Positions 18,300-28,351 of a stretch of 64,000 nt of DNA are shown piece by piece (position 1 is the stretch's first letter; every line of letters starts with the position of its first letter). A model generated the notes under the pieces. The model was not told the DNA's origin and made no database searches. It saw only the letters and a list, made by a program, of their open reading frames with translations. Made by a program: the position numbers and the translations under genes. This stretch comes from Hyphomicrobiaceae bacterium (GTDB lineage: Bacteria > Pseudomonadota > Alphaproteobacteria > Rhizobiales > Hyphomicrobiaceae). Where the stretch lies: positions 1-64,000 of the forward strand of contig JAGRKV010000062.1 in assembly GCA_020442165.1 (NCBI GenBank), in the 5' to 3' direction.

Positions 18300-19394
18300 T
18301 CATGCCGTCTCTGGCTGCGGATCGCCATCGATCTTCAAATAGGGTTGTGGCTTGATATTCAAGAATGCAGCGAGCCCTCCGATCCCTGAAAAGAGATCCT
18401 TCGCGCCCTTGTAGAACCAGCGTGATGCGGTGGACCGGCGGAGTGGATAACCCAAGGCACCGACGGTCACCATGACGCCGCCCTTGACGATGCGCGTCAG
18501 GGCCTTTGGCAAATATCTAAGAAGCGACCGGCCGACGCCAAACCGGCGCGAATGAATGGTGGAGGCATTGGCTGCAACGCGCATGGCGCGCTTCACCTGC
18601 CACTGCATCGTCATGCGCTCTTGGGTGACGGGCTCCTTGACCAGCGCCTCATGGACCCAGCAGAGCGAGGCGCCTTTGTCGGCAGCACGAAAATAGTAAT
18701 CCGTATCGCTGCCGCCCGTGAAGCGCAGGCTCTCGTCAAAACGCAGATTGAGTCCGTCTGCCCGCGCGATGCTTGCCCGCATCATGACGTTGTTCGTGTA
18801 GGCGGTCTTGAGAGGCGTTCCAGACTGCCTGGGCCGCAGCTCCTTGCGCTCAAACCATGCCGGTGTCGTCTCTGGATAAACGTATTCAACCGGTCCCTGC
18901 AGCACGTCCACGTCAAATTTCGTGCTTGCCGCGTGCATGGCGCTGAGCCAGTCCGGAGTGGCAATTTCGTCATCGTCCAGGAATGCCAGCCAGTCGGCAT
19001 CCATCTCCAGCGCGACTTCCAACGCGCGGTTCCGAGCGAAGGGAATGCCAAGACGCGGTTCGTGGGAATAATTTATCTCCCAAACGGCCGGAGCACGGTG
19101 GCGGAGATCGACGACGACACTCTGGCAATGGGGCAGGTCGTCATTTTCGACGATGACCAGAAGAGGAGACACGCCCTTTGGAATATCCATCGCCAAGAGT
19201 GAGTTGACGCAGTCCCTGAGGCGAAGCGGCCGCCCGCGCGTGCAAATCATGACCGCAATGGAGGTCGACGGTTCGGCGGCTGGTGCCGTCGCTTTGGCGG
19301 CCGGGCTAGGCGTTCCTGGTCGTTGGTGTGCCGTGATATCGCGGGCGCGATCTGGGTCGGCAGCTGCATCCACGCGCATCGCTGGTTGGCGCAT
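18300..19394 (-). CDS. Family 2 glycosyltransferase
   Basis: A GT-A domain is evident from SIAVMICTRGRP, the metal-binding FLDDDE motif and the later FTGGSDTDYYFRA acceptor region. The protein (364 residues from this start) has a basic C-terminus with a weakly hydrophobic stretch (GGVMVTVGALGYPL) that could associate with the membrane. It likely elongates a surface polysaccharide. ATG at 19394 is chosen because GAGGA lies nine bases upstream; the frame continues to a GTG at 19457. It is divergent from the three-domain kinase-like gene, sharing about 330 bp. Confidence 0.83.
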   Translation of the reverse strand: MRQPAMRVDAAADPDRARDITAHQRPGTPSPAAKATAPAAEPSTSIAVMICTRGRPLRLRDCVNSLLAMDIPKGVSPLLVIVENDDLPHCQSVVVDLRHRAPAVWEINYSHEPRLGIPFARNRALEVALEMDADWLAFLDDDEIATPDWLSAMHAASTKFDVDVLQGPVEYVYPETTPAWFERKELRPRQSGTPLKTAYTNNVMMRASIARADGLNLRFDESLRFTGGSDTDYYFRAADKGASLCWVHEALVKEPVTQERMTMQWQVKRAMRVAANASTIHSRRFGVGRSLLRYLPKALTRIVKGGVMVTVGALGYPLRRSTASRWFYKGAKDLFSGIGGLAAFLNIKPQPYLKIDGDPQPETA

Positions 19395-19723
19395 TTTTCC
19401 TGGTCCTCGGGTCGAGTTATCCGAAAAGTTGTTCATTCCGAAGAAGCCGCGACTCACACCGTGTGCTTGGATGTGGAAAATATTACACGAAATTTACGTG
19501 TGCAGCAGTTTTGGAGCTCTGTCCACGTTATCCACTGCTCCGCTCCGACCAGGAAATGTGTTCAAGTGGCAGCGTGTTGCGCGTGGGCACATGGGCCATA
19601 ATGTGCCGAACGGGTCACGGAAAAGGGATTCGGCGGCCTCTGGTTGGGATTGCTTTTGCCCTGGTCTTTGGCCGGTGTTATCAGCGAGCGCTTTTGATGA
19701 GCGCGGAATGAGGCACGCTGACA

Positions 19724-21547
19724 ATGGGAATGAGACGCTGGCTGCGCGGCAAGAAAAAGCCCCGCCCTCGCCGTTACATTCCGAAAGACATTGGAGTTGA
19801 AGGCTTTTTCAACCGCCTCAATGAAGCAGGCGCGACATATGTCTGCCTTCGCTGGCATGAGACGTTGCCTCAAGTGGCGCCCGGCGAAGACATTGACCTG
19901 TTGGTCTCCGACGAGGCGCTGCCAACGCTTGCCGCGCTCCTATCCGGGGACAAGCGCAGTGGCATCCCGGTTGATCTTTACACGGCAGGCGGTCTGCCTG
20001 GCACAGACTACTGCACAGTCCCCTACCTATCACCGCAATTGGCTGCGGAGACGCTGCAGCGGTCGGTTCCTTTCCGGGGGCGCTACCAGATTCCCGGTCC
20101 GCTCAGCTATTTCCATTCGATGTGCTACCACGTCGTCTACCATAAGGGATTGCGATCTGGATTGCCGGCAAAGTTGGGTGGGGCTACCGAGCCCTGCGCG
20201 GATCATGACTACGCCGAGGAGATAGCCAAACGCGCGGCACTGGCCGGTTTGCCCGTGCCGGAGCTTAGTCTGGAAGGGCTCGACACGATGCTGGCCGAAG
20301 CAGGCTGGCGCCCGCCCGTCGACACTCTCAGGAAATACAGCAAGAAGAACCCTTGGCTCGGAAGCAAACTTGCAGCTGAAGCGCTAAGCGTCGATCCGGT
20401 GCTGAATGGATTGGCGGTCTTTATCGTCCGTGAGCGTGCGGCAAAATTCTCCGATGAGATTGAAGACCTGTTGCGAGCGAACGGCTTTGATGTGTTAGCA
20501 GTGAAGAGCTTCGATGAAGCTGAAGCCGATCGTGTCGCGCCTCAGATCCGTGGCGGCAACTGGAACCAGGGGCCTTGGCCATTGAGCGGCGGCAAACCCG
20601 CCATAGCCATCATCGCCTTTGATTGTTTTCCCAACATGCAGGGCCTCGCCGACAATCCTCATGAGGCCGGCAACAAGACGATCCCGACGGTCAAGGAACG
20701 CATCCGTGTAGAACTGCGTCGCACTCATCCGGAGACGCGCCAATACAATAGCATACATTCCTCAGACTCGCCCGCCGATGCGCTGGAGTATCTGCGCACA
20801 ATCGATCCCGAACTCGCATTGCGATGCGTGGCTGAGCTACCTGCCATCTTGCATGCCATATCGCACCCGTTCGATACGATTGAGCGTCTCGACAGCCTGG
20901 GCCGGCGCGCGAAAGTGGAACGCATCCACTACAAAGGTGGAACGGCAATCTGCAAGACGTTTCGGCCGGGTGCGGAACGGTTTTTGGAAAGAGAACTTCT
21001 TGCCCGCCAACTGTTCGCGGGCTGCGATCTGGTCATGCCGATCGTCGAGAGCGGCAAGAACTATTTCATCATGCCCGACCTTGGGTCCGATGCCAAAGCT
21101 CCGCGAATGCTCATGCCCTTTGGGGGCCGTGACGGTCTTCTGCCCGTTTCCGTCCTCATGAAGTGCCGCGACCTGATTTCAAGTGTCAGAGCGCAAGGCT
21201 ACGAGCTGATTGACTTTGCGCCTCAGAACATTCTGTTCGATGCGAACTCCGTGCCGCACGCCATCGATTTTGAATATCTGCAAAAAGGGCCACAAACGAC
21301 GGGCAGCGTTGTTGGCAATCTGGCCTGGTGGCGCAAACCCGAGGCGTTCGTCGGTGACTATCCGCAGATCTCACTGAAACGCAGCCCCTATAGTCTGAGG
21401 TGGTTTGAGCGGACGGGCTTGCCTCGTGCTGCCTATAGCCACATTTCCAATGAAACTGCCCTGCAGATTCTTCAATGGTTCGGATTTGTCTTCATCAGCG
21501 GCCGCAACGCAGTCCGCATGCTGTTGCGCCGGCAGCCTTCGCGCTAG
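19724..21547 (+). CDS. Three-domain protein: NTase-like, NDK-like and kinase-like
   Basis: The 607-residue protein appears to hold three phosphotransfer-type modules. The N-terminal part (about 25-200) has GEDIDLLV (Asp56, Asp58), as in nucleotidyltransferase-fold proteins. The middle (about 225-370) resembles nucleoside diphosphate kinase: an IVRERA strand, then the active-site box NSIHSSDS with His345, preceded by an IRxEL segment. The expected NDK Lys is replaced by Arg. The C-terminal part (about 395-560) looks like a small-molecule or lipopolysaccharide-type kinase, with YKGGTAICKTF (Lys411), IDFAPQN (Asp497, Asn502) and IDFEYL (Asp515). No signal peptide or membrane helix is seen, so it should act on cytoplasmic glycan precursors. 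The combination is unusual; the domain assignments are from motifs only. Confidence 0.6.
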   Translation: MGMRRWLRGKKKPRPRRYIPKDIGVEGFFNRLNEAGATYVCLRWHETLPQVAPGEDIDLLVSDEALPTLAALLSGDKRSGIPVDLYTAGGLPGTDYCTVPYLSPQLAAETLQRSVPFRGRYQIPGPLSYFHSMCYHVVYHKGLRSGLPAKLGGATEPCADHDYAEEIAKRAALAGLPVPELSLEGLDTMLAEAGWRPPVDTLRKYSKKNPWLGSKLAAEALSVDPVLNGLAVFIVRERAAKFSDEIEDLLRANGFDVLAVKSFDEAEADRVAPQIRGGNWNQGPWPLSGGKPAIAIIAFDCFPNMQGLADNPHEAGNKTIPTVKERIRVELRRTHPETRQYNSIHSSDSPADALEYLRTIDPELALRCVAELPAILHAISHPFDTIERLDSLGRRAKVERIHYKGGTAICKTFRPGAERFLERELLARQLFAGCDLVMPIVESGKNYFIMPDLGSDAKAPRMLMPFGGRDGLLPVSVLMKCRDLISSVRAQGYELIDFAPQNILFDANSVPHAIDFEYLQKGPQTTGSVVGNLAWWRKPEAFVGDYPQISLKRSPYSLRWFERTGLPRAAYSHISNETALQILQWFGFVFISGRNAVRMLLRRQPSR

Positions 21548-21550
21548 AAT

Positions 21551-24500
21551 TCAATACTCCCACTCGAAACCAAGGCCGAGCTTGCTGTCGCCATTGCTGC
21601 CGACTTCGCCGCGTGCCTTGAGGTTCTTGGTGAGATTGTGGTCGATGACGACCCGTCCGGTGCCGAGGCTTGTCCCCTGCTTGACGCCGACATATGTCTT
21701 TTCGTTGAGGTAGCTGCCCGCAGTTGCCTGGGCATTGCCCTTCGCATCGGTGGTGACATCAAGAACATCTATGCCGAGAGAACTCTTCAGCTGGTCTAGC
21801 GTGGAAGGGCCGCTTGACAGTCCGCCGATCTTATCGATCTCGCTGGCAAGCTGAACGAGCTGCGTGGCCGACAGCTTTGCCAGGCTCTTGTTGAAGAGCA
21901 GCAGCGAAACAACCTCGTCCTCGGGCAACTCGGGCGACGATGTGAACTTGAATGTGGGCTTGGAGGCCGGCCCGGACACGATCACGATAACGGTCGTTCC
22001 ATCGGCATCAGCTTTAGCTTCCATGTCGAGCGAGGGCTCAAGTCCACCGGTGAAGACTATGTTGCCGCGACTGAAGTCGAGCTGACGGCCTATGATCGTG
22101 AGCCGCCCGCGCGACATCGTAAACTGCCCGTCCGTAACGGGCCTTGCCGCCTTGCCACGAATCTTGACGTCGCCGCCGAGCTGGGCATCGACACCACGGC
22201 CGCGCACAAAAATGCGATCGGCTGCGTGCAGGTCGAGCGCAAGCGTCACGCCTTCGTCCGCCCGTGATGCACGATCGGCGGTGTCACTTCCGTGGCGATC
22301 TGCACCGATGCGCCCCGGGGCATTGACGTGGCGAATGTCAAGCAAGGCTACCGATTGCGGCACCTGGTTGGGAATGGTGATGTCCATTCGCTTGATGTTG
22401 ATATCGCCACGCGCAACCAGAGCAGAGACCTGACCCGACACCGTCATTTCGCCGTCGATCTCACCTGCAATGGGATCCTGGTTGCCGAATTTGAAACCGG
22501 CAAGCCTGATGGATACATCGGCAGAAGGCTCTGAGCCACGACTCAACACAACCGAGCCCTCGGCGGCCACACTGCCACCCTTCTTGCTCGCTGCCGTGAG
22601 CTTGCGAATGCTGATGGCCTCCTGGGTGAACCCGATGTCAGCATCAATGGCAGACAGCTCCAGACCGATGCCCTGATCGCTTGCCGTTGCGCCATTGATC
22701 TTAAGGCTGCCGTCAATGCGGGGCGCATTCATGAAACCTGTGATCCGTGCGGTAACCTTGGCGCTGCCGTCCGCGCGAGCTGCCCGCTCGGCGAGGAATA
22801 CATTGGCGAGCGCCAGAGGCACCACGCCCTTGCCGCTCAAATCAAGCGCCCCATCACCCTTCATGCCGACAGTACCATCGACCGCGATGTCCAGACCGCC
22901 GCGGCCAGTCGCGCGCACCCCGACGTTCGCGACAGAGCCGGCGGCTGTCACCGTCGTCACCACATCGACTGGCGGCAGCTGGCGCGACCGTGTTTCGCGT
23001 GCCGAAAGCGCCTTTGCGATGATCTTTGCGGCGACGGATGGTGCTGCTGGCGCACCAGTGACTGTCGCGCTGCCGCTGATGTTGCCTTCGATGCCGATAC
23101 CGGGATCCACAACCGCCGCGATGGATGCTGGAATGTCTTGCAGCGTGATTTTGGTATCTACAGTTTCTGCGCCGACTGAACCGGCAACCCGCAAACTGCC
23201 GTTCCCGACCGCAACGCGGATGTCGCCAAGCTGAAACCGGCCATCGCCATATGCGAGCTTTGCCGGTGTGGACAACCGCAGATCGGGGAGATCGCTTCTG
23301 CCGGCATAGGATGCCGCCGTGACATCGATTTCCATTGCTTCGTGTGCGGCGTTGACGCGGCCTTTGATGTCGAAGGTGCCGCCATCGAACAGGCCCTTCG
23401 ATGCAAGTTGTACCGTATCGCCAACAAAGCGGGCTTCAAGGCCAACATCTGTCAACCTGCTCGTTCCGCTGGAAGCCCGCGCAACCTTGACGCCGATGCT
23501 GCCGACCGGAGCGTTGAGATAATTGCTGACTTTTCCGTTCGCGCGGGCGCCATCGACACGCAGATCGCCAACGACGACGTGTTGCGCCTTGATGTCGACG
23601 CTGGCTGCCCCGCCTGCGGCTTCATCGGCCAAAACGACGTCGCCCGTCACGCGCCCTTGCAGCTCCATTCCTGTTGCCTTGCCAAGCCGTGCCAAGGATT
23701 GCGCGTCGATTTTCAAACTGCCCGTCGGAAGTTTTCCGCCCGCCGCGATGACATCTCCGGTGAGTTTGGCACCAGCGAGATTGAGCATCAGTTGAGCAAT
23801 GGAAAAGCTGCCGCGGTCTGTGGCCGTGATTTGGGCTGTGCCCTCGATCGGCTCACCAGCGACCTTGGCGGAGAGTTCGAGGGTTCCGGCATGTTGCGCC
23901 AGTGGACCATGGCCTGAGAACCGCAACGACGGTTTGACGACGTCACGGCCATTCAATGTAACGCGCTCGCCCGTAATATTGAGCGCTGAGCGAAGTGCGT
24001 CCGCTGCGCCTGTCATTGAAACGTCGAGTTTTGCAGCACCCGAAAGACGCGGGTCGATAGCTGCAAGCGAGGAGAGAGTGACATGACCGGAGACTTCAGG
24101 CACGCCGTGCTCATGCTTTCCGTCAAGCTCCGCCGTCAGCATTGCGTTGGCGAACTTCACGTCTTGGGCAACGAGATTGCCTTCTGCCGATCGCTCGATA
24201 CGGCCGCCAAAATTGGACGCCGGCGCCAGCAGGCGATCGGCGGTAGCGTTGCCGGTGGAGATGCCTTCGCTCTCGCCCTCAAATGTTGCATGCACACTCG
24301 CGTTGTTGAGATTGGCAGCTAAGTCGATCCGCGTGTCGACCCGCCCCTTTGCCGGCCGCCCGACTATCTCCGAAAGCCGCGACAAATCCGCAGCAACGAC
24401 GCGCGCAATGCCTTTGAGCATAGGTCCGTCTAACGTGCCTGACGCCTGCGCCACGGCAGCCGCGGTCTTCACGTCGAGAGAAGAGACTGAAAGAACTTTG

Positions 24501-25879
24501 CCGTCATAAGAGCCCGAGAGCTTCGCGTGACCTTCGGCACCCAACGCCTTGCCCGAAGCAAGCGTTTCGTCAACACCGCTAATTGCTAGATCGATTGCAA
24601 TACCATCAAGGACACTTGGCGTCTTCCCAACGGGCTGCGGCTGCAGGGCTGTCATCGACATTGTCATCGTACGGGCGGCAAACTGCGGGTGGGCCAGCCC
24701 GTCGATCTGTGCCGTGGCGGTGAGACGCCGGGCACCCGCCGTTTCGGGCAGCACGGCATTGAATGCTAGGCCGCCGACTTCAAGCCCCTCTCCTTCGCCT
24801 GTTACGGTTGCGAAATGAATCGGTTTGCCATCGGCGCGTCTGGCGTGCCCCTCAACACGGCCATGGACGAAAAGGTTGGCGAGATTGGCGCCACCCGTCG
24901 CTTCGATGTGCAGGTTGGGACCGTTCACCGAAACTTTTGCATTGCCGACGCTTCGCGGCGCACCTTCGCCAAGGCCTGGCACATCGGCGGCGAGATTGAT
25001 ATCGGTTCTACCGGCAAATAGTTCGGTGGCGGCGTGCGGAACCAGTGTTTCGAAATAGCCAGCTGCCGTCACCTTCAGCTTGTGCGTTCGGTCTCCCTGA
25101 TCCTGGAGGCTCACGTTGCCAGCGATAAATGGCTTGCCTGCGGCCGAAACGGCCAGATCGGCACTGAAGGCATCGAGCGTTCCGCGCCCATTGATCCTCA
25201 GCGAAACTGGCGGGCGCGATGGCAGCCCCAGAAGGTGCGCGACGAAGCCACCTGCTGGCTCGCTGCCCTCAACGGCTAGTGTAAGTGAGCGAGAAGCTCG
25301 GGCCGCCGCGATCCTGGCATCGAACGCGGCACCGGCGCCATCGAGCCTGGCGATGTGGAAATGCGCCGTTGCCTCATCGACAGCCTCGATTTCAGCCGAC
25401 CCGGTGACACGGATCTTGACATCCTCGCCTGCGACGTCCGCTCCGAGATCGATCTGTCTGACGTCGAGACCGCCGAGTCTCAGCTTCAAGGGCAACTGCA
25501 TCGTCGCACGATCCACTTGACCTTGTCCTGCAGGACTGGAGGGGCCAACGGGTCTGCGCAGCAGCGATATTTTGCCGATGCGCAACGAAGCAATATCGAG
25601 ACGCCCGGACAGCAGTTGCCGTGGAGTCCAGGAGTAGGATATTTCCTGAGCCTGCAGCCACACGCCATGCTTGTCGGAAAGCGTGACATGCGCGATGGCA
25701 CCGTCCCCGAACAGCGAACCTTCAAGAGCACCGATGTGAAGCGCACTGCTGTTGCTGCTTGCAAGCAACGATGCCAGCCGCAGAAGCAGGGTGTGTCCGC
25801 CATGCGTCGACAGGAGCGCCAGCAGTCCCAGCGATGCCGATAGCAGCAGGAGAAAAGCTATTTTCCACAACCGGCGCAT
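21551..25879 (-). CDS. tamB: Translocation and assembly module subunit TamB
   Basis: This 1442-residue protein has an N-terminal membrane anchor (WKIAFLLLLSASLGLLALL), a very long beta-helical AsmA/DUF490-type body, and the conserved C-terminal TamB domain (GRLTIIGRQLDFSRG, SSPELPEDEVVSLLLFN, ending in the aromatic FEWEY). TamB spans the periplasm from the inner membrane and works with TamA in outer-membrane protein insertion and lipid transport. The start is decided by the TGATG overlap with tamA: the ATG at 25879 shares one base with the tamA stop, so the two are translationally coupled. A TTG just upstream (25882) is also in frame. Confidence 0.93.
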   Translation of the reverse strand: MRRLWKIAFLLLLSASLGLLALLSTHGGHTLLLRLASLLASSNSSALHIGALEGSLFGDGAIAHVTLSDKHGVWLQAQEISYSWTPRQLLSGRLDIASLRIGKISLLRRPVGPSSPAGQGQVDRATMQLPLKLRLGGLDVRQIDLGADVAGEDVKIRVTGSAEIEAVDEATAHFHIARLDGAGAAFDARIAAARASRSLTLAVEGSEPAGGFVAHLLGLPSRPPVSLRINGRGTLDAFSADLAVSAAGKPFIAGNVSLQDQGDRTHKLKVTAAGYFETLVPHAATELFAGRTDINLAADVPGLGEGAPRSVGNAKVSVNGPNLHIEATGGANLANLFVHGRVEGHARRADGKPIHFATVTGEGEGLEVGGLAFNAVLPETAGARRLTATAQIDGLAHPQFAARTMTMSMTALQPQPVGKTPSVLDGIAIDLAISGVDETLASGKALGAEGHAKLSGSYDGKVLSVSSLDVKTAAAVAQASGTLDGPMLKGIARVVAADLSRLSEIVGRPAKGRVDTRIDLAANLNNASVHATFEGESEGISTGNATADRLLAPASNFGGRIERSAEGNLVAQDVKFANAMLTAELDGKHEHGVPEVSGHVTLSSLAAIDPRLSGAAKLDVSMTGAADALRSALNITGERVTLNGRDVVKPSLRFSGHGPLAQHAGTLELSAKVAGEPIEGTAQITATDRGSFSIAQLMLNLAGAKLTGDVIAAGGKLPTGSLKIDAQSLARLGKATGMELQGRVTGDVVLADEAAGGAASVDIKAQHVVVGDLRVDGARANGKVSNYLNAPVGSIGVKVARASSGTSRLTDVGLEARFVGDTVQLASKGLFDGGTFDIKGRVNAAHEAMEIDVTAASYAGRSDLPDLRLSTPAKLAYGDGRFQLGDIRVAVGNGSLRVAGSVGAETVDTKITLQDIPASIAAVVDPGIGIEGNISGSATVTGAPAAPSVAAKIIAKALSARETRSRQLPPVDVVTTVTAAGSVANVGVRATGRGGLDIAVDGTVGMKGDGALDLSGKGVVPLALANVFLAERAARADGSAKVTARITGFMNAPRIDGSLKINGATASDQGIGLELSAIDADIGFTQEAISIRKLTAASKKGGSVAAEGSVVLSRGSEPSADVSIRLAGFKFGNQDPIAGEIDGEMTVSGQVSALVARGDINIKRMDITIPNQVPQSVALLDIRHVNAPGRIGADRHGSDTADRASRADEGVTLALDLHAADRIFVRGRGVDAQLGGDVKIRGKAARPVTDGQFTMSRGRLTIIGRQLDFSRGNIVFTGGLEPSLDMEAKADADGTTVIVIVSGPASKPTFKFTSSPELPEDEVVSLLLFNKSLAKLSATQLVQLASEIDKIGGLSSGPSTLDQLKSSLGIDVLDVTTDAKGNAQATAGSYLNEKTYVGVKQGTSLGTGRVVIDHNLTKNLKARGEVGSNGDSKLGLGFEWEY

Positions 25880-27771
25880 CAAAAGGCCTGTCCCAGACCG
25901 ACGTAAACGGCCACCGGCGGGCGGCCGTCGCGTTCGTTGAGCGGAGTGGCAACATCGATGCGAAGCGGGCCGAGGACAGTGAAGTAACGCAAGCCGACGC
26001 CGGCACCGACGTAGAAGTCCCCGTTAAAGTCTGGATATGATTTTTCGGTCACCGAAATTGCATCGATGAACGTGACGATGCCGAATGACTGCGTCAGCCG
26101 CTGGCGCAGCTCCAACGAGGTGCCGACATAGCCGAGACCGCCGGCGACCTTGCCATCCGCCAGGGGGCCGATGCTGCGATACTCGTAGCCACGAACCGAT
26201 CCGCCACCGCCGCCAAAGAAACGGGTGGAGGCTGGCACGTCGGCAGCCGAGGCCCCTGCGATGGAGCCCATGCCGATGCGCGCGGCCAGTACCGTGCGCC
26301 CCTCGTCTGCGAGCGGGAGGTAGGAAGCGAACTGCACGTCCGATTTGACGAAACCCGCTCCCCCGATCGTGTCCAAGGCAGGTGTCAGCGACGCCATCAC
26401 AGACACTCCGCGCGTTGCATCGAGCCGCCGGTCGCGCGTGTCGTAGACGGCTTCCAACGGCACGCTCAGGAGGAGATAGCGATTGTCGCCGAACGCATCG
26501 GTGGTTTGCGAGAACTTCGCTGCGAGCGTCGCGCTGCCCGACAGCACTGGACTGAATACATGCGCCAGTCCGACCTTGGCGGAGACGTCGAGGCTATCGT
26601 AGGCGTCGGGATGTTCTCGCGTCAGCCTGAATTCGCTGACCAGATCGGTGTCCACATCGAGGATACCTGCCTTGGTGTAGATGGCAGCAGCATCGAACTC
26701 GAGCCGGTCGAGAGCCTCGCTGCCGATGCGCGCGACGCTGCCTTCAAAGCGCAGATGTTCGCCCTCACCGAACAGGTTGCGGTGTCCCCAATGGGCCTCG
26801 ATCTCCGCGCCATCGGTCGTCGACAGCGAAGCGGTCGCACCAAAATAACGGGGCTTGCGCTCCGACACCTCGAGATTGACAGGGATCCCGCCATTGGCGT
26901 CGAGCCTGTCGCCTTCGACAACGCGCACACTTTCGATGCCCGGCATCTTCACTAGGCGGTCACGGGCGCGTTTGATGTCCTTGGGGCGGTAGGCGTTGCC
27001 TGATTTGAGCTTGCTCTGCGCCAGCAAGGTTTCGTGATCGAGATTGGGGGCTCCGGAAACGCCCACCCAGCCATAGACGGCAGGCGGTCCGGGATCGAGG
27101 TGCAGGCGTATGTCGACAGTATTGCGGGCGTGATCCGCTGTGATCTGTTTGTCGATGATCCTGGCCAACGGAAACCCCGCCGAACGCCAAGCCTCGACGA
27201 TCTTTTCCGAAGCGGCGATGATGAGGCTGGATCCTGCCGTGTCGCCATTCCGTAAGCCAAGATCAGCAGCGCTGAGTGAGGGGCCCTCGCCATGATGGCT
27301 CACTTGCACGATCTCGACGTTACCGAACACGAAACGGGGCCCTGGCGTGACATTGATTGCCACTTCAGGCCGTGCGCTATCGCCGCCACCCAGCGATGCG
27401 GGATCGAGCCCCTCGATCGGCTGCCCGGCAACGCGGATATCAATCACCCCGGCGTAGTGGCCAGCGCTGTAAAGTGCGGCTTCGATCTGGGCGACATCGC
27501 TTCGGGCGCGTGCTACCAGTGCATAGGCGTCGCTGGCGCCGCGCGCCTGTTCGACCATGAGTCGCGATGTCGATGCGATGAGTTGCTTGATGTCATCGCT
27601 GCCGCTTGCTTCGACGTTGAGCGAAACGCCATAGGCGTAGCCTTCAGTGATTGCAGTGTCTTTTTCGCCGAAAAGAGCCGCCGCGATGCCATCTGCCGCT
27701 GTCGCGGAACGGACGCCGGCCATAGACGTCGCAGCAACAGCCAGAACAAGCAATCGCCACGCTCCGCCCAA
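25879..27771 (-). CDS. tamA: Omp85-family outer-membrane protein TamA
   Basis: The 630-residue protein has a signal peptide (cleavage near SATAADG) and POTRA-type repeats in the first 300 residues. A BamA/TamA-type 16-strand barrel follows, containing the characteristic RFFGGGGGSVRGYEYRSIGP segment of the strand-13 loop. It ends in an aromatic residue (GLGQAF), the usual barrel signal. It would sit in the outer membrane and partner TamB. It is the first gene of the pair, and a perfect inverted repeat lies 27 bases upstream of the start codon. Confidence 0.94.
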   Translation of the reverse strand: MGGAWRLLVLAVAATSMAGVRSATAADGIAAALFGEKDTAITEGYAYGVSLNVEASGSDDIKQLIASTSRLMVEQARGASDAYALVARARSDVAQIEAALYSAGHYAGVIDIRVAGQPIEGLDPASLGGGDSARPEVAINVTPGPRFVFGNVEIVQVSHHGEGPSLSAADLGLRNGDTAGSSLIIAASEKIVEAWRSAGFPLARIIDKQITADHARNTVDIRLHLDPGPPAVYGWVGVSGAPNLDHETLLAQSKLKSGNAYRPKDIKRARDRLVKMPGIESVRVVEGDRLDANGGIPVNLEVSERKPRYFGATASLSTTDGAEIEAHWGHRNLFGEGEHLRFEGSVARIGSEALDRLEFDAAAIYTKAGILDVDTDLVSEFRLTREHPDAYDSLDVSAKVGLAHVFSPVLSGSATLAAKFSQTTDAFGDNRYLLLSVPLEAVYDTRDRRLDATRGVSVMASLTPALDTIGGAGFVKSDVQFASYLPLADEGRTVLAARIGMGSIAGASAADVPASTRFFGGGGGSVRGYEYRSIGPLADGKVAGGLGYVGTSLELRQRLTQSFGIVTFIDAISVTEKSYPDFNGDFYVGAGVGLRYFTVLGPLRIDVATPLNERDGRPPVAVYVGLGQAF

Positions 27772-27797
27772 AACCCCAGCCTTCCATTTTGCCGCTA

Positions 27798-27826
27798 GAT
27801 CGTTTCAGACTTGCGTTGAAACGATC
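27798..27826. promoter_or_regulatory. Perfect 10-bp inverted repeat upstream of tamA
   Basis: GATCGTTTCA and TGAAACGATC are separated by nine bases. The symmetry and distance from the tamA start fit an operator or a 5' UTR hairpin. No regulator is identifiable from the window, and a dispersed Rhizobiales intergenic repeat is an alternative. Confidence 0.4.
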
Positions 27827-28258
27827 CAGATTTCTTCGCTCACGCAGCTGACCCTCGCAAGCGCTCGGGTTGCTCCGCGGGGGCGGCGCAAGGCGCCGGA
27901 CCGCAGTCGCGGCCTCAACGATTCCGCCTTGGTCGGAACCGCTCTAGAAGTTTGTCCGACAGCCCGATCGCGTGGCTGTCCCACAGCTTCTCCTGCGTGC
28001 CGGCTGCGGCGACCGGTGCAGGTGGAAACCGCCCGGCACCTGTCCGACTTCGACAGGGCGTGTCAGCCCTCCCGGCGAGTCGCGGCCTCCGGCGCGAATC
28101 ACCTCTCATGGAAAGCTTAAAGGGAACCGATCCGTATTCAAACGCAGCTCAGCCTACCTCGCATGACGAGGCTGATGATGCGTGCCTATCCGCCACGTCC
28201 GGACACGAATCGAAGGATTGAAGGCAGAGGCCGCCGCTATTGTTGGAAACGTCTAGTT
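27827..28258. other. GC-rich intergenic segment with small dyads
   Basis: No gene is supported. Short dyads are present: TTCCG/CGGAA around 27922-27938 and GACAGCC/GGCTGTC around 27958-27980. They might belong to degenerate intergenic repeats or an untranslated leader. I could not define a known RNA. Confidence 0.35.
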
Positions 28259-28351
28259 TTACGTCGCTTGGAGAGTGTTGGCGACGCTCCGGCGTTCGAT
28301 CTGGCGCAACAGCTTCAGAATGTCCTCGTCGGAAAGCCGCTTCCGGGCCAT
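28259..28351 (-). pseudogene. IS3-family transposase OrfA, N-terminal remnant
   Basis: The frame begins MARKRLSDEDILKLLRQIE, the usual start of an IS3-family OrfA (DNA-binding helix-turn-helix subunit). It is then cut off at 30 codons by a TAA. Upstream, at 28382-28407, is an IS end sequence (TGGCCCAG...GGGGGCTGAGACA) that is also present at 33962-33986. Only the left end of the element survives here. The 296 bases between that end and the next gene hold nothing recognisable. Confidence 0.65.

Noticed and set aside
28123..28150. GGAAC sequence resembling a general-stress (EcfG-type) -35
   Set aside because: No CGTT-like -10 occurs at the required 16-17 bases, and no gene starts appropriately.
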